From Bacteroidales bacterium (GTDB taxonomy: Bacteria; Bacteroidota; Bacteroidia; Bacteroidales; UBA932): 64,000 nt of DNA. The position numbers and the translations under genes were made by a program. Numbering within the stretch: position 1 is the stretch's first letter; each line of letters opens with the position of its first letter. Positions 18,184 through 27,204 of the stretch are shown here, piece by piece. The notes below the pieces were generated by a model that saw only the letters and a list, made by a program, of their open reading frames with translations, was not told the origin of the DNA and did not search any database. Where the stretch lies: NCBI GenBank assembly GCA_017437755.1, contig JAFRXI010000043.1, forward strand, positions 62,001 to 126,000, in the 5' to 3' direction.

Positions 18184-18191
18184 CAAATATA
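18184..18191 (-). promoter_or_regulatory. -7 element of the nusB operon
   Basis: The minus strand reads TATATTTG, an exact TAnnTTTG, 30 nt before the nusB ATG. The intergenic region is AT-rich and shared with the divergent PUR-domain gene. No good TTTG -33 box was found. Confidence 0.55.
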
Positions 18192-18213
18192 GTTCAAATG
18201 AATTTATTTTCCT

Positions 18214-18221
18214 TACTTTTG
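18214..18221 (+). promoter_or_regulatory. -7 element of the PUR-domain gene
   Basis: TACTTTTG matches TAnnTTTG exactly and lies 25 nt before ATG 18247. It is divergent from the nusB promoter, with 22 bp between the two boxes. Confidence 0.55.
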
Positions 18222-18246
18222 TCAGGATTCAGTAATATTAAATTGT

Positions 18247-18591
18247 ATGTACAACGAGGATTTCGACCGTTATCGCGGCCAGGAACGCAATGCCGAGGAC
18301 GTTTACTCAAAGCCCGTACGCGCCGGCAAACGCACGTACTTCTTTGACGTGAAGTCCACCAAGGGCAACAACGACTTCTACCTGACCATCACAGAGAGCA
18401 AGAGGCGTCAGGAAAGGGACGGCTCATTCTCCTTTGACAAGCACAAGATCTTCCTCTACAAGGAAGACTTTGACAAGTTTGCAGAAGGGCTCCAGGAAGC
18501 CATTGCCTACATCAGGGCAAACTGCCTCAAGGAAGAGGAAGGCACCTCCGGCCAGGAAGGTAACACCAACGTTTCCTTCGACGAACTCTAG
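18247..18591 (+). CDS. PUR-domain (DUF3276) nucleic-acid-binding protein
   Basis: 114 residues. The core VRAGKRTYFFDVKSTKGNNDFYLTITESK and FDKHKIFLYKEDFDKFAEGLQEAI match the PUR repeat found in DUF3276 proteins. Relatives such as Borrelia BpuR bind single-stranded DNA and RNA. The tail is acidic and probably disordered. It is cytoplasmic, has its own promoter, and is monocistronic. Its stop codon shares the palindrome CTAG with the stop of the convergent nadE gene. Confidence 0.88.
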   Translation: MYNEDFDRYRGQERNAEDVYSKPVRAGKRTYFFDVKSTKGNNDFYLTITESKRRQERDGSFSFDKHKIFLYKEDFDKFAEGLQEAIAYIRANCLKEEEGTSGQEGNTNVSFDEL

Positions 18592-20570
18592 CCTTTCCGC
18601 TCCCGTCCGAGGGATGCGATGAAAAGATCCGCATGGGCGTCGGAAGGCATTCTCCAGTCTCCCCTGGGGGATAATGACACGGATCCCACCTTGGGACCGT
18701 CAGGAAGACATGAACGCTTGAACTGTGAGCCGAAGAACCTCCAGACGAACTTCTTCAGCCATTTTTCCAGCGTTTCCTTTTCATAAGAGCCGCCAAAGGC
18801 CTTTTCCGCCAGGAACAGTATCTTTTCCGGCGACGAACCAAACCTGAAGAAGTGATACAGGAAGAAGTCGTGAAGCTCATAAGGCCCCACGAGGTCTTCT
18901 GTCAGCTGTGCTATGTTGCCCTCCTCGTCGGCCGGGGTGAGTTCCGGACTGATGGGCGTATCGACTATGTCCAGCAGCACCTTTCCGGCCTCAGCGAAGA
19001 CATTGGTCGCGGCCCACTTGCACAAGCTCCTCACAAGGGTCTTGGGGACCGAGGCATTGACCCCGTACATCGACATGTGGTCACCGTTGTAGGTGCACCA
19101 GCCAAGGGCCAGTTCCGACAGGTCGCCGGTTCCCACAACCATTCCACCGGTCTGGTTGGCAATGTCCATCAGGATCTGGGTGCGCTCCCTGGCCTGAGCG
19201 TTCTCATAGGTGGTATCCTTTACCGAGGGATCGTGCCCGATGTCGGAGAAATGCTGCTCCACGGCCTTGATGACAGGGACCTCCCTCATGGTGATCCCGA
19301 GTATCTTCATGAGTTCCACCGCATTCCCCTTTGTCCTACCGGAAGTACCGAGTCCGGGCATGGTCACCCCGATTATCCTGTCCCGCGACCATCCCAGGCG
19401 GTCGAAAGCCATTACGGTGACCAGCAGGGCCAGCGTGCTGTCAAGGCCGCCGGAGATGCCGATGACGGCCGTCCTGGCCGATATATGCTCGAGCCTGGTC
19501 ATCAGCCCGGTCACCTGGATGGAGGTAATCTCCCGGCAGCGGCTGTCAATCTCAAGGGTGTCATTCTCCGGGGCGAATGGATGGGCTTCCACGTGGCGGA
19601 AGAACTCTGCGGAGAAATCGGTTGAAGGCCCGCCGCCGAGATCCACCCTGGTGTAGAGACGGGCATAGGCGGCTGCCCCGGTACCGTCTGGGGTGAAATA
19701 GCAGAACGAACTCTGCTTCCGCCTCAGGACCGAAAGCTTCTCCACGTCCACGTCGGCGTAGATGGTTCCCGATTCCCTGGAGAAACGGGGCAGTTCGGCA
19801 AGCAGGGTTCCGTTTTCATACACGAGTGACGGCCCGGAGTACACGAGGTCCTGTGTAGACTCGCCGTAACCTGCTGAACAATAGATATATCCCGACAGGG
19901 TATGGGCGCTCTGCTCGCATACCAGGTTCTTCCTGTACACATGCTTCATCAGCACTTCGTTGCTGGCGGAAAGGTTCACTATGATGTCGGCCCCCGCCAC
20001 GCTGTGGAAGGACGACGGCGGGATAGGGGTCCACAGGTCCTCGCATATCTCTATGGCAAACGTGGCTTCCCCTATGCGGAAAAGCATGTTCGGGGACATG
20101 TTCACGGAATTCTGCCCTGCATAGCCTATGATGTCACCTCCCTGCATGGTAGGTGAAAGGAAATCGGCCCCGGATGCGAACCAGCGGGATTCGTAGAACT
20201 CGTTGTAGGACGGTGGATAGAGTTTGGGCACAATGCCCCTGATCTCTCCGTTGCGTATCACCACCGCCGAGTTGTACAGCTTGTGATGGCACCTCACCGG
20301 CGCCCCCACGACTATGGCCGCTTCCTTCCCCCGCGAGAATTTCCGGATCCTGGAAATGCCATCCTCGGCACCCTCGACAAGCAGGTTGTTGCCAAAGAGG
20401 TCGCCGCAGGTATATCCGGTTACGGAAAGCTCCGGAAAAACCACGATGGACGCCTTCTTCTCCTCGGCCTCGAGGACAAGGCGGCAAATCTCTGAAACGT
20501 TATACTCCACGTCGGCCACCTTCACCCTCGGGGTAATGGCGGCAACCCTCGTGAAACCGAAATTCTTCAT
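18588..20570 (-). CDS. nadE: Glutamine-dependent NAD+ synthetase
   Basis: 660 residues, the two-domain form. The N-terminal nitrilase domain (1-270) releases ammonia from glutamine; it has FPELSVTGY with the catalytic Glu, and IEICEDLW with the catalytic Cys near residue 175. The C-terminal synthetase (about 330-640) holds the P-loop GISGGLDSTLALLV and GTGDLSELALGWCTYNGDHMSMY. It converts nicotinic acid adenine dinucleotide to NAD+. The ATG overlaps the upstream stop by one base (TAATG), so it is co-transcribed with the small secreted protein before it. Confidence 0.96.
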   Translation of the reverse strand: MKNFGFTRVAAITPRVKVADVEYNVSEICRLVLEAEEKKASIVVFPELSVTGYTCGDLFGNNLLVEGAEDGISRIRKFSRGKEAAIVVGAPVRCHHKLYNSAVVIRNGEIRGIVPKLYPPSYNEFYESRWFASGADFLSPTMQGGDIIGYAGQNSVNMSPNMLFRIGEATFAIEICEDLWTPIPPSSFHSVAGADIIVNLSASNEVLMKHVYRKNLVCEQSAHTLSGYIYCSAGYGESTQDLVYSGPSLVYENGTLLAELPRFSRESGTIYADVDVEKLSVLRRKQSSFCYFTPDGTGAAAYARLYTRVDLGGGPSTDFSAEFFRHVEAHPFAPENDTLEIDSRCREITSIQVTGLMTRLEHISARTAVIGISGGLDSTLALLVTVMAFDRLGWSRDRIIGVTMPGLGTSGRTKGNAVELMKILGITMREVPVIKAVEQHFSDIGHDPSVKDTTYENAQARERTQILMDIANQTGGMVVGTGDLSELALGWCTYNGDHMSMYGVNASVPKTLVRSLCKWAATNVFAEAGKVLLDIVDTPISPELTPADEEGNIAQLTEDLVGPYELHDFFLYHFFRFGSSPEKILFLAEKAFGGSYEKETLEKWLKKFVWRFFGSQFKRSCLPDGPKVGSVSLSPRGDWRMPSDAHADLFIASLGRERKG

Positions 20571-21079
20571 TATTCGGAAGTTTTTGTCAGATAATCCTTT
20601 ATGGATGCAAGCACCGCCTTTGAGACGTGGCCGGTGAGATCCAGCACCATCAGCCTGTCCTCGAGGTAGACCACGGCCTCGGTGATTTCACCGTAACGCT
20701 GGCGAACCATGACATGGGCGGTGTCGTCGCGGGTCTCCCACGTTTCAACCTCCCTGTAACCGATGGAGAGCTTGCGCATGAGTCCCCTCCTGAAATCCCT
20801 GCGGCTGTAGTAGTCGGCATCCAGCCTGGGCATGGCCACCGTAACGTTCTCCACATCCCTCAAGAGACTCCTAAGCGCCCTGTCGGGTATCATGAAGGCC
20901 GCGTAACCGGCCGAGGCGGCACTTACCGAATTTGCCGCTATCCCGCTGGCGGGACGGCTGCCCTGCCTAAGCAGGTATCTTTCCACGGGATGGTACCTGC
21001 CGGAGCAGGCAGAGGCATCGTATATGCCCGTTGCAACCAGCAAAACGGCGATTGCAATAATTGCTCTTATGTGTCTCAT
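20570..21079 (-). CDS. Small secreted protein, DUF4252-like
   Basis: 169 residues with an N-terminal signal (IRAIIAIAVLLVATGIYDASAC). Processing may be by signal peptidase I; the cysteine at ASAC is a weak lipobox. The region from residue 75 (LLRDVENVTVAMPRLDADYYSRRDF ... ITEAVVYLEDRLMVLDLTGHVSKAVLASI) has the pattern of DUF4252 proteins. That assignment is tentative and no function is known. It leads nadE by a one-base overlap. A perfect -7 box ends only 4 nt before the ATG, so the mRNA may be leaderless. Confidence 0.75.
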   Translation of the reverse strand: MRHIRAIIAIAVLLVATGIYDASACSGRYHPVERYLLRQGSRPASGIAANSVSAASAGYAAFMIPDRALRSLLRDVENVTVAMPRLDADYYSRRDFRRGLMRKLSIGYREVETWETRDDTAHVMVRQRYGEITEAVVYLEDRLMVLDLTGHVSKAVLASIKDYLTKTSE

Positions 21080-21083
21080 ACCG

Positions 21084-21091
21084 CAAAAATA
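21084..21091 (-). promoter_or_regulatory. -7 element of the DUF4252-like/nadE operon
   Basis: The minus strand reads TATTTTTG (TAnnTTTG). Its last base is separated from ATG 21079 by only four bases, which puts the expected start of transcription at or next to the start codon. Confidence 0.5.
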
Positions 21092-21152
21092 ATGTTTTTC
21101 GCTTTTACACCCTAAAAATTCAGTGAATTTTCCTGTTTCATATTTTTTTTAT

Positions 21153-21160
21153 TAATTTTG
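21153..21160 (+). promoter_or_regulatory. -7 element of the zap/6S transcript
   Basis: TAATTTTG matches TAnnTTTG exactly, 28 nt before ATG 21189. It lies in an AT-rich tract and probably drives the coiled-coil gene, zapA and perhaps the RNA that follows. Confidence 0.55.
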
Positions 21161-21188
21161 TAGCCGAACAGGTTTTATGTAACGACCG

Positions 21189-21464
21189 ATGCTTGAAGAC
21201 ATAAAGAAACAGTTTGAAAAGCTGATTGCCCTCTATGAGGCCGCCAAGGCGGAGAACGAATCCCTTCGTGCGGCACTTCAGGAGAGCAGGGCCGGGACGG
21301 AAACCTGCAGGAACCGGATTACGGAGCTTGAACAACAGATAGACACGCTGAAACTAAAAGAAGCGTTCAACCCCGGCGCATCTTCAGGTGCTGCCGCCAA
21401 GGAAAAGATTGACAAGATGATCAGGGAGATCGACAAATGCATCTCCTTCCTGGAGAAAGAGTAG
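21189..21464 (+). CDS. Short coiled-coil protein upstream of zapA (ZapB-like position)
   Basis: 91 residues, nearly all heptad-rich helix from residue 3 to about 60 (IKKQFEKLIALYEAAKAENESLRAAL; RNRITELEQQIDTLKL). A short Ala/Gly linker and a final helix KIDKMIREIDKCISFLEKE follow. There is no signal peptide. It precedes zapA by 2 nt. The size, the coiled coil and the neighbour suggest a divisome-associated factor comparable to ZapB, but that is inference from position. Confidence 0.8.
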   Translation: MLEDIKKQFEKLIALYEAAKAENESLRAALQESRAGTETCRNRITELEQQIDTLKLKEAFNPGASSGAAAKEKIDKMIREIDKCISFLEKE

Positions 21465-21466
21465 CC

Positions 21467-21757
21467 ATGGCACAGAAAATCACCATAAAGCTTGCTGAGC
21501 GGGAATACGTGCTGAAGGCTGACACCGAGGAAAAGGAGGAGATTATCCGGATGGCCGCAACAGTCATCAACAAGAGACTGTCGGACTTTTCGGCGTCATT
21601 TCCCGGAAAGAGCGCTCAGGACCTCATTTCCTTCGTGGCCATCAACGAATGCGTAGGCAGGCTTTCGATGCAGCGCAGGCTCGAGGCGGTGCAGGCCGAG
21701 GCGGACAAACTTCTGGACGACACGCTGTCCTATCTGGGAAACATTGAAAAGAAATAG
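21467..21757 (+). CDS. zapA: Cell division protein ZapA
   Basis: 96 residues from ATG 21467. The N-terminal beta strand region (ITIKLAEREYVLKADTEEKEEIIRMAATVINKRL in short consecutive motifs) and the C-terminal coiled coil fit ZapA, which crosslinks FtsZ filaments at midcell. The adjacent coiled-coil gene and the RNA just downstream give the same order as zapA-6S RNA in proteobacteria. The stop codon is immediately followed by the first base of the predicted RNA stem. Confidence 0.88.
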   Translation: MAQKITIKLAEREYVLKADTEEKEEIIRMAATVINKRLSDFSASFPGKSAQDLISFVAINECVGRLSMQRRLEAVQAEADKLLDDTLSYLGNIEKK

Positions 21758-21934
21758 CCGTCAGATCCTCTTGCTGAAAACAACACGTACTAACGTACCG
21801 GGTTTTCTTTGATCAGGGATGACAGGCCCCAAGTTACCTCAGGGAATTCCGCCGCAAGGCGGGACATGGGATTTCAGGAACTGGTCGGAACCCAAATCTT
21901 ACTTGCTAAGATTTTCTGACACAGATGCTGACGG
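21758..21934 (+). ncRNA. ssrS: Probable 6S RNA
   Basis: About 177 nt between zapA and rny. The ends form a closing stem: CCGTCAG-ATC (21758-21767) with GAT-(g)-CTGACGG (21924-21934). Inside is a long irregular hairpin: CCAAGTTACCT pairs with AGGAACTGG, and CCGCC-GCAA-GGCGG forms the apical tetraloop stem (about 21850-21863). A rod closed by a terminal stem with an internal bubble, of this length and next to zapA, fits 6S RNA, which binds RNA polymerase holoenzyme. A T-rich tract (CTTCTTTTTC) follows the closing stem. The call rests on fold and synteny, without a covariance search. Confidence 0.72.
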
Positions 21935-21947
21935 CTTCTTTTTCAAA

Positions 21948-21991
21948 GCGCCGGACGGTTTCCACACAGTGGACGTCCGGCGCATTTTTTA
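21948..21991 (+). terminator. Strong intrinsic terminator after the 6S RNA
   Basis: GCGCCGGACG (21948-21957) pairs perfectly with CGTCCGGCGC (21974-21983). An inner TCCAC/GTGGA stem lies around ACA, and the hairpin is followed by ATTTTTTA. It should end the zapA/6S transcript before rny. Confidence 0.88.
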
Positions 21992-22018
21992 TGGATTGTT
22001 GTACTAAAATATATTGAA

Positions 22019-23560
22019 ATGGATTTGACAAGCTTAATCATCGGATTGGTCATAGGGGCCATAATCGCCATAGCGGTATACGCAATCGCAAGGAGGGCAA
22101 TGCTAAAGGGAAAGAAGGAGGAAATCCTTGAGAAAGCGGAACTTGAAGGTGAGAAAATCAAGAATGAGAAGATCCTTCAGGCAAAGGAGAAATTCCTCTC
22201 CCTCAAAAGCGAGCACGAACAGTATGTGAACGAGAAGAACGCCCAGCTCAGGGAGGCTGAACAGAGGATCCGCCAGAAGGAGAACAGCCTCAACCAGCAG
22301 ACCGGGGAACTCCAGCGCAAGAACAAGGAGGTGGAGAATCTCAAGAACTCCCTCAAGGGACAGAACGAGGCCCTGCAGCGCAAGGGCGAGGAGTACGACA
22401 GGCTCCGCGCCGAGGCCAACCGCCAGATAGAGAACATCGCCGGGATGTCGGCCTCAGAAGCCAAGAACATCCTCATGGAGAACATGAAGGCCGAGGCGCG
22501 CACCGAGGCCCAGGCCTACATCAACGATACCATCGACGAGGCCAGGCTGAATGCCGCAAAGGAGGCCAAACGCATAGTAATCAATACCATACAGAGGACC
22601 GCAACGGAAACTGCCATCGAGAATGCCGTCACCGCCTTCCCCATCGACAGCGATGAGATAAAGGGCCGCATAATCGGCCGTGAAGGCCGCAACATCCGTG
22701 CCCTGGAAGCTGCCACAGGCGTGGAGATAGTGGTGGACGACACCCCCGACGCCATCCTGCTTTCGGCCTTCGACCCCGTCCGCCGCGAGGTGGCCAGGCT
22801 CGCCCTTCACCAGCTGGTGGTGGACGGCCGCATCCATCCCGCCCGCATCGAGGAAGTGGTGGCCAAGGTACAGAAACAGCTGGAAGAGGAGATACTGGAA
22901 ACCGGAAAACGCACCTGCATCGACCTCGGAATCCACGGAATGAGCATGGAACTGGTAAGGATGATAGGGCGCATGAAATACCGTTCGTCCTACGGACAGA
23001 ACCTGCTCCAGCACTCCCGGGAAGTTGCAAACATCTGTGCCATAATGGCTTCCGAGCTCGGGCTCAATCCCAAGGTGGCAAAGAGGGCCGGCCTGCTCCA
23101 TGACATCGGAAAGGTGTCGGAGGAAGATCCCGAACTGCCTCACGCCATAATGGGAATGAAGCTCGCCGAGCAGTACAAGGAGAAGCCCGAGATATGCAAC
23201 GCCATCGGCGCCCACCATGAGGAGATAGAGATGACTTCCCTCATCGCCCCCATCGTAATGGTTGGAGACGCCATTTCCGGAGCCCGTCCCGGTGCCCGCC
23301 GCGAGGTTATCGAGTCCTACATCAAGAGGCTAAAGGGGATGGAAGACCTAGCCCAGGAATACCAGGGAGTCACAAAGGCATACGCCATCCAGGCCGGCCG
23401 CGAACTCCGGGTTATAGTCGGTGCCGACCAGGTGACCGACGACCAGGCCGCCGTCCTCTCCACCGACATCGCCAAGAAGATCCAGGACGAGATGACATAT
23501 CCCGGCCAGGTGAAGGTTACCGTAATCCGTGAAACCAGGTCGGTGGCTTATGCCAAGTAA
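22019..23560 (+). CDS. rny: Ribonuclease Y
   Basis: 513 residues. An N-terminal membrane helix (about 5-23) is followed by a long coiled coil (about 35-200, rich in E/K/Q). The KH domain comes next ([31 protein letters not shown] from about 218, seen as adjacent motifs), then the HD phosphohydrolase domain ([18 protein letters not shown]). It is a membrane-bound endoribonuclease that starts mRNA decay. It begins 27 nt beyond the terminator; I see no clear promoter box. The dsbD-like gene follows 1 nt after its stop. Confidence 0.96.
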   Translation: MDLTSLIIGLVIGAIIAIAVYAIARRAMLKGKKEEILEKAELEGEKIKNEKILQAKEKFLSLKSEHEQYVNEKNAQLREAEQRIRQKENSLNQQTGELQRKNKEVENLKNSLKGQNEALQRKGEEYDRLRAEANRQIENIAGMSASEAKNILMENMKAEARTEAQAYINDTIDEARLNAAKEAKRIVINTIQRTATETAIENAVTAFPIDSDEIKGRIIGREGRNIRALEAATGVEIVVDDTPDAILLSAFDPVRREVARLALHQLVVDGRIHPARIEEVVAKVQKQLEEEILETGKRTCIDLGIHGMSMELVRMIGRMKYRSSYGQNLLQHSREVANICAIMASELGLNPKVAKRAGLLHDIGKVSEEDPELPHAIMGMKLAEQYKEKPEICNAIGAHHEEIEMTSLIAPIVMVGDAISGARPGARREVIESYIKRLKGMEDLAQEYQGVTKAYAIQAGRELRVIVGADQVTDDQAAVLSTDIAKKIQDEMTYPGQVKVTVIRETRSVAYAK

Positions 23561-23561
23561 G

Positions 23562-25442
23562 ATGTCCAGAAGGATTGCCGCCATATTCTTCCTGGCCCTT
23601 TCCTGCCTGCTTTCAGCGGCGCAGGTACCGTCGGTCAGATGGAGCGTATCGGCCCGGAAGGCCGGAGCCGACTCGGTGGTCCTCACCTTCAGCGGGAAGA
23701 TCGGCAAGGGGCAGCACATCTACCCCCCCTCCCACCCGGTCAATCCAACGGAAGTAACTTACGCAGAGGGCGTTACAATTCTCACTCCTCTGTCCTGCAA
23801 CACTCCTTCCACTTCATTCAAGGGTGAGGATGTACTGTTCTCGAACGCGGAGTTCTCCCAAACGGTATCCGCTCCTTCCGGGTCTGTGGAGGGCACCGTC
23901 TCATGGCAGGCTTGCCGGGAAGAGGAGTGCGGGATGGTGGAAGACTGGGACTTCAAGGCAACCGTCCCGGTCACAATTGAGCAGGCGCCTCCCGTGGAGA
24001 CTCCCCGTGAGTCCGCCGGCTCGATATGGGCCCTCATACTGGAAGCCATCCTGTGGGGATTCGCGATGCTGCTGACGCCCTGCGTCTTCCCCATGGTGCC
24101 GATGACGGTGTCGTTCTTCCTCAAAGGTTCTTCAACACCTGCCGCAGGACGGTTCAAGGCTTTCATGTACGGCATTTTCATAGTGCTGCTATACACCGTC
24201 CCGATATCGCTTATCATTCTCATTACCAGGATTTTAGGTGGGGAAACCGTAACGGCCGACATATTCAACTGGCTGGCGACGCACTGGCTGCCCAACCTGA
24301 TATTCTTCATAGTGTTCATGGTGTTTGCGGCCTCCTTCTTCGGGGCATTCGAGATTACCCTCCCCTCGTCCTGGACCAACGGAGCCGACCGCAAATCCGA
24401 CCGCAAAGGACTTGCAGGTGTGTTTTTCATGGCACTCACCCTGGTGCTGGTGTCATTCTCCTGCACGGGGCCCATCGTCGGGACCGTACTCATCAAGTCC
24501 ACCGCGGGCGAATTCTGGGCTCCGATGGCCACCATGCTGGCCTTTTCCGCCGCTTTCGCACTGCCTTTCACCATACTGGCCCTATTCCCCTCGCTCCTCA
24601 AGAAACTCAAGAGCGGGAGCTGGCTGGGCAGCGTCAAGATAGTCCTGGGCTTCATCGAAGTTGCGCTCGGGCTCAAGTTCCTCAGCGTAGCCGACCAGAC
24701 CTACCACTGGGGAATACTTGACAGGGAAGTTTACCTGGCCATATGGATTGCCGTATTCACACTGCTCGGGCTGTATCTGATTGGAGTGCTCAGGTTCAAG
24801 GACGAGGGACCGTTCAAGGGAGTGGGAGTCTTCCGTCTCACCCTGGCAATCATCGACCTGGCATTTGTGGCCTACCTGATACCGGGAATGTTCGGAGCGC
24901 CCCTAAAGGCCCTTTCTGGATATCTTCCACCCCTGGAGACCCAGGACTTCATCCTTGGTCAGGAACAGCCTTCCGCACCGGCCGCCACAGTCAGTTACAG
25001 CAGCGGCCCGGACCTGGCCCTGGCCCACGGGCTCAGGGGTTACTCCACCATAGAAGCCGCCCTTGAAGCATCCAGGGCATCCGGAAAACCCGTTTTCGTG
25101 GACATAACCGGACATGGCTGTGTCAACTGCAGGGAGATGGAAGCCAGGGTATGGAGCAACCCGGAGGTCCTTCCGCTGCTCAGGGACTCCCTCGTGATAC
25201 TGGCGTTGTACACCGACGACAAGACACGCCTTCCCGAGTCCCGCTGGATCACCGGAGAAAACGGAAAGGTTCTCAAGGATGTGGGACGGGTCAATTCATA
25301 CATAGCCAGGACCAGGTTCGGGGTAAATGCGCAGCCCAACTACACCATCCTGGACGCAGACGGCAACCAGAAGGTCCCTGTAAGGGGATACAACCTGGAT
25401 GCCGCAGATTTTGCCCGATTCCTACGTGACGGAATAAGATAA
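23562..25442 (+). CDS. DsbD-like transmembrane thiol:disulfide reductant transporter
   Basis: 626 residues from ATG 23562. A signal peptide (ending SAAQ) leads an N-terminal DsbD-alpha-like domain with CREEECG. Eight or so membrane helices (about 155-440) carry the paired cysteines LTPCVFPMVPM and FSCTGPIVG. The C-terminal thioredoxin domain has GHGCVNCREME as its active-site C-V-N-C. It carries electrons from cytoplasmic thioredoxin to periplasmic oxidised proteins. The N-terminal and central parts also resemble CcdA-type proteins, but all three DsbD domains are present. It is the second gene of the rny operon. Confidence 0.92.
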   Translation: MSRRIAAIFFLALSCLLSAAQVPSVRWSVSARKAGADSVVLTFSGKIGKGQHIYPPSHPVNPTEVTYAEGVTILTPLSCNTPSTSFKGEDVLFSNAEFSQTVSAPSGSVEGTVSWQACREEECGMVEDWDFKATVPVTIEQAPPVETPRESAGSIWALILEAILWGFAMLLTPCVFPMVPMTVSFFLKGSSTPAAGRFKAFMYGIFIVLLYTVPISLIILITRILGGETVTADIFNWLATHWLPNLIFFIVFMVFAASFFGAFEITLPSSWTNGADRKSDRKGLAGVFFMALTLVLVSFSCTGPIVGTVLIKSTAGEFWAPMATMLAFSAAFALPFTILALFPSLLKKLKSGSWLGSVKIVLGFIEVALGLKFLSVADQTYHWGILDREVYLAIWIAVFTLLGLYLIGVLRFKDEGPFKGVGVFRLTLAIIDLAFVAYLIPGMFGAPLKALSGYLPPLETQDFILGQEQPSAPAATVSYSSGPDLALAHGLRGYSTIEAALEASRASGKPVFVDITGHGCVNCREMEARVWSNPEVLPLLRDSLVILALYTDDKTRLPESRWITGENGKVLKDVGRVNSYIARTRFGVNAQPNYTILDADGNQKVPVRGYNLDAADFARFLRDGIR

Positions 25443-25446
25443 CAAT

Positions 25447-27204
25447 ATGAAAATCAAGAACTTACTCCTTATCGCAGCATTATTTGCAGCGTTCTTGTCA
25501 TGCAACCGCCTGCAAGACGGAGAGCATACCCTCACCCTGCTTACCACAAACGACGTACACGGCCGTTTCTTCGATTCCACCTACGTGGGAGGCCGACTGG
25601 GAAAATCTCTGCTGGCCGTAAACCGCCTCGTGGACAGCGTAAGGACCGCCGACGGGGCCGGGAACGTGATCCTCATCGACGCCGGCGACTGCCTTCAGGG
25701 CGACAACGCCGCATACTATTTCAACTATGTGGATACCGTCAGCAGGCACATCTATCCGCGCATGGCCGGATACATGGGCTACGATGCCATTGCCTGGGGA
25801 AACCACGATGTGGAAACCGGCCACAGGGTATATGACCGGGTGGCCGCCGAACTGAAGGATGAGGGGATTCCCCTGCTCGCCGGAAACGCCATCCGCAACG
25901 ATGACGGAAAGCCTTATTTCCAGCTCTATACCATCCTCAGGAAGGCCGGACTGAAAGTCGCTGTCCTCGGCTACAACAACGCCAATATCAAGGGGTGGCT
26001 GAACGAGAGCGTCTGGAGCGGGATGCACTTCGTCCCGATCATGTCCAGGATCCAGGCCGACGTTGACATGGTGCGCTCCAAGGAACGTCCCGACGTGGTC
26101 ATCGCCGCCGTCCACAGCGCCACCGGCAAGGGCGATGGAAGCGTCCCCGAGGCAGAGGGCATGGATGTTTTCAGGAACGTCAGGGGCGTGGATTTCGTGA
26201 TATGTTCGCATGACCACAGGCCATTCACCACCCAGAACGACAGCATGGCCCTGATAAACTCCGGAAGCCACTGCAGGTTCCTGGGTGAGGGCAGGCTCAA
26301 AGTCACCGTGAAGGACGGAAAGATCGTTTCCAGGGAGTACTCGGCAGGTCTTATTCCCGTAGACGCCGCAACTGTGGACGAAGCCATGAGGACGCGGTTC
26401 CACGACGACTACACTGCCGTCAAGCAGTTCACCTGCACCCCGGTAGGCACCCTGAAGGAGGACCTGAGGACCATCGACGCCTACCGCGGCATGAGCGGTT
26501 ACATAAACCTCATACATACCCTGCAGATCAGCTGCGCCCCGGCCATGATATCATTCGCCGCTCCCCTCACATACAACGGTACGGTGAAGGCAGGTCCGCT
26601 CATCTACAACGACCTCTTCACCATTTATCCGTTCGAGAACCAGCTTTATGTCGTGCGAATGACCGGCAAGGAAATCCGCAACTATCTGGAATTCAGCTAC
26701 GACAATTGGATAAATACCATGCCTTCACCCGACGGGCACATCCTGAAGATTCGCTCCGCCGACGATCCCAGGACATCCCAGAAGGGATGGTCGTTCGTAA
26801 ACCGTTCGTACAATTTCGATTCGGCTGCCGGACTGAACTACACCGTTGATGTAACCAGGCCGTTCGGCTCCAGGGTTGCCATAACTACCCTGGCGGGAGG
26901 ACAGCCGTTCCGGGAGGATGCCGAGTATCCCGTTGCAATGACTTCTTACCGGGCCAGCGGCGGAGGCGGACTGATGCATGACGGGGCCGGAATCGACACC
27001 GACGACATCGACGGCAGGGTTATTTCCCGCTATCCCGAAGTCCGCGACATACTTTACAATTACCTGAAGGAAACCGGGGCGATAGACCCGGCCGTGACAT
27101 CAGACCCCCAAAGGATCGGTTCATGGAAATTTGTTCCGGAAAAACTTGCCGCCAAGGCACTTGAAAGCGACATGAACCTTCTTTTCCCCGTCAGAGGAAA
27201 ATAG
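25447..27204 (+). CDS. 5'-nucleotidase/UshA-like metallophosphoesterase lipoprotein
   Basis: 585 residues. Lipobox FLSC puts the lipidated cysteine at residue 19. The metallophosphatase domain (about 28-290) has TTNDVHGRF, DAGDCLQGD, WGNHDVETG and CSHDHRPF. The C-terminal nucleotidase domain (about 320-560) includes NDLFTIYPFENQLYVVRMTGKEI and ASGGGG. It probably removes phosphate from nucleotides or nucleotide sugars in the periplasm or at the cell surface. It follows dsbD by 4 nt. Its last 14 bases overlap the convergent outer-membrane protein gene. Confidence 0.92.
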   Translation: MKIKNLLLIAALFAAFLSCNRLQDGEHTLTLLTTNDVHGRFFDSTYVGGRLGKSLLAVNRLVDSVRTADGAGNVILIDAGDCLQGDNAAYYFNYVDTVSRHIYPRMAGYMGYDAIAWGNHDVETGHRVYDRVAAELKDEGIPLLAGNAIRNDDGKPYFQLYTILRKAGLKVAVLGYNNANIKGWLNESVWSGMHFVPIMSRIQADVDMVRSKERPDVVIAAVHSATGKGDGSVPEAEGMDVFRNVRGVDFVICSHDHRPFTTQNDSMALINSGSHCRFLGEGRLKVTVKDGKIVSREYSAGLIPVDAATVDEAMRTRFHDDYTAVKQFTCTPVGTLKEDLRTIDAYRGMSGYINLIHTLQISCAPAMISFAAPLTYNGTVKAGPLIYNDLFTIYPFENQLYVVRMTGKEIRNYLEFSYDNWINTMPSPDGHILKIRSADDPRTSQKGWSFVNRSYNFDSAAGLNYTVDVTRPFGSRVAITTLAGGQPFREDAEYPVAMTSYRASGGGGLMHDGAGIDTDDIDGRVISRYPEVRDILYNYLKETGAIDPAVTSDPQRIGSWKFVPEKLAAKALESDMNLLFPVRGK

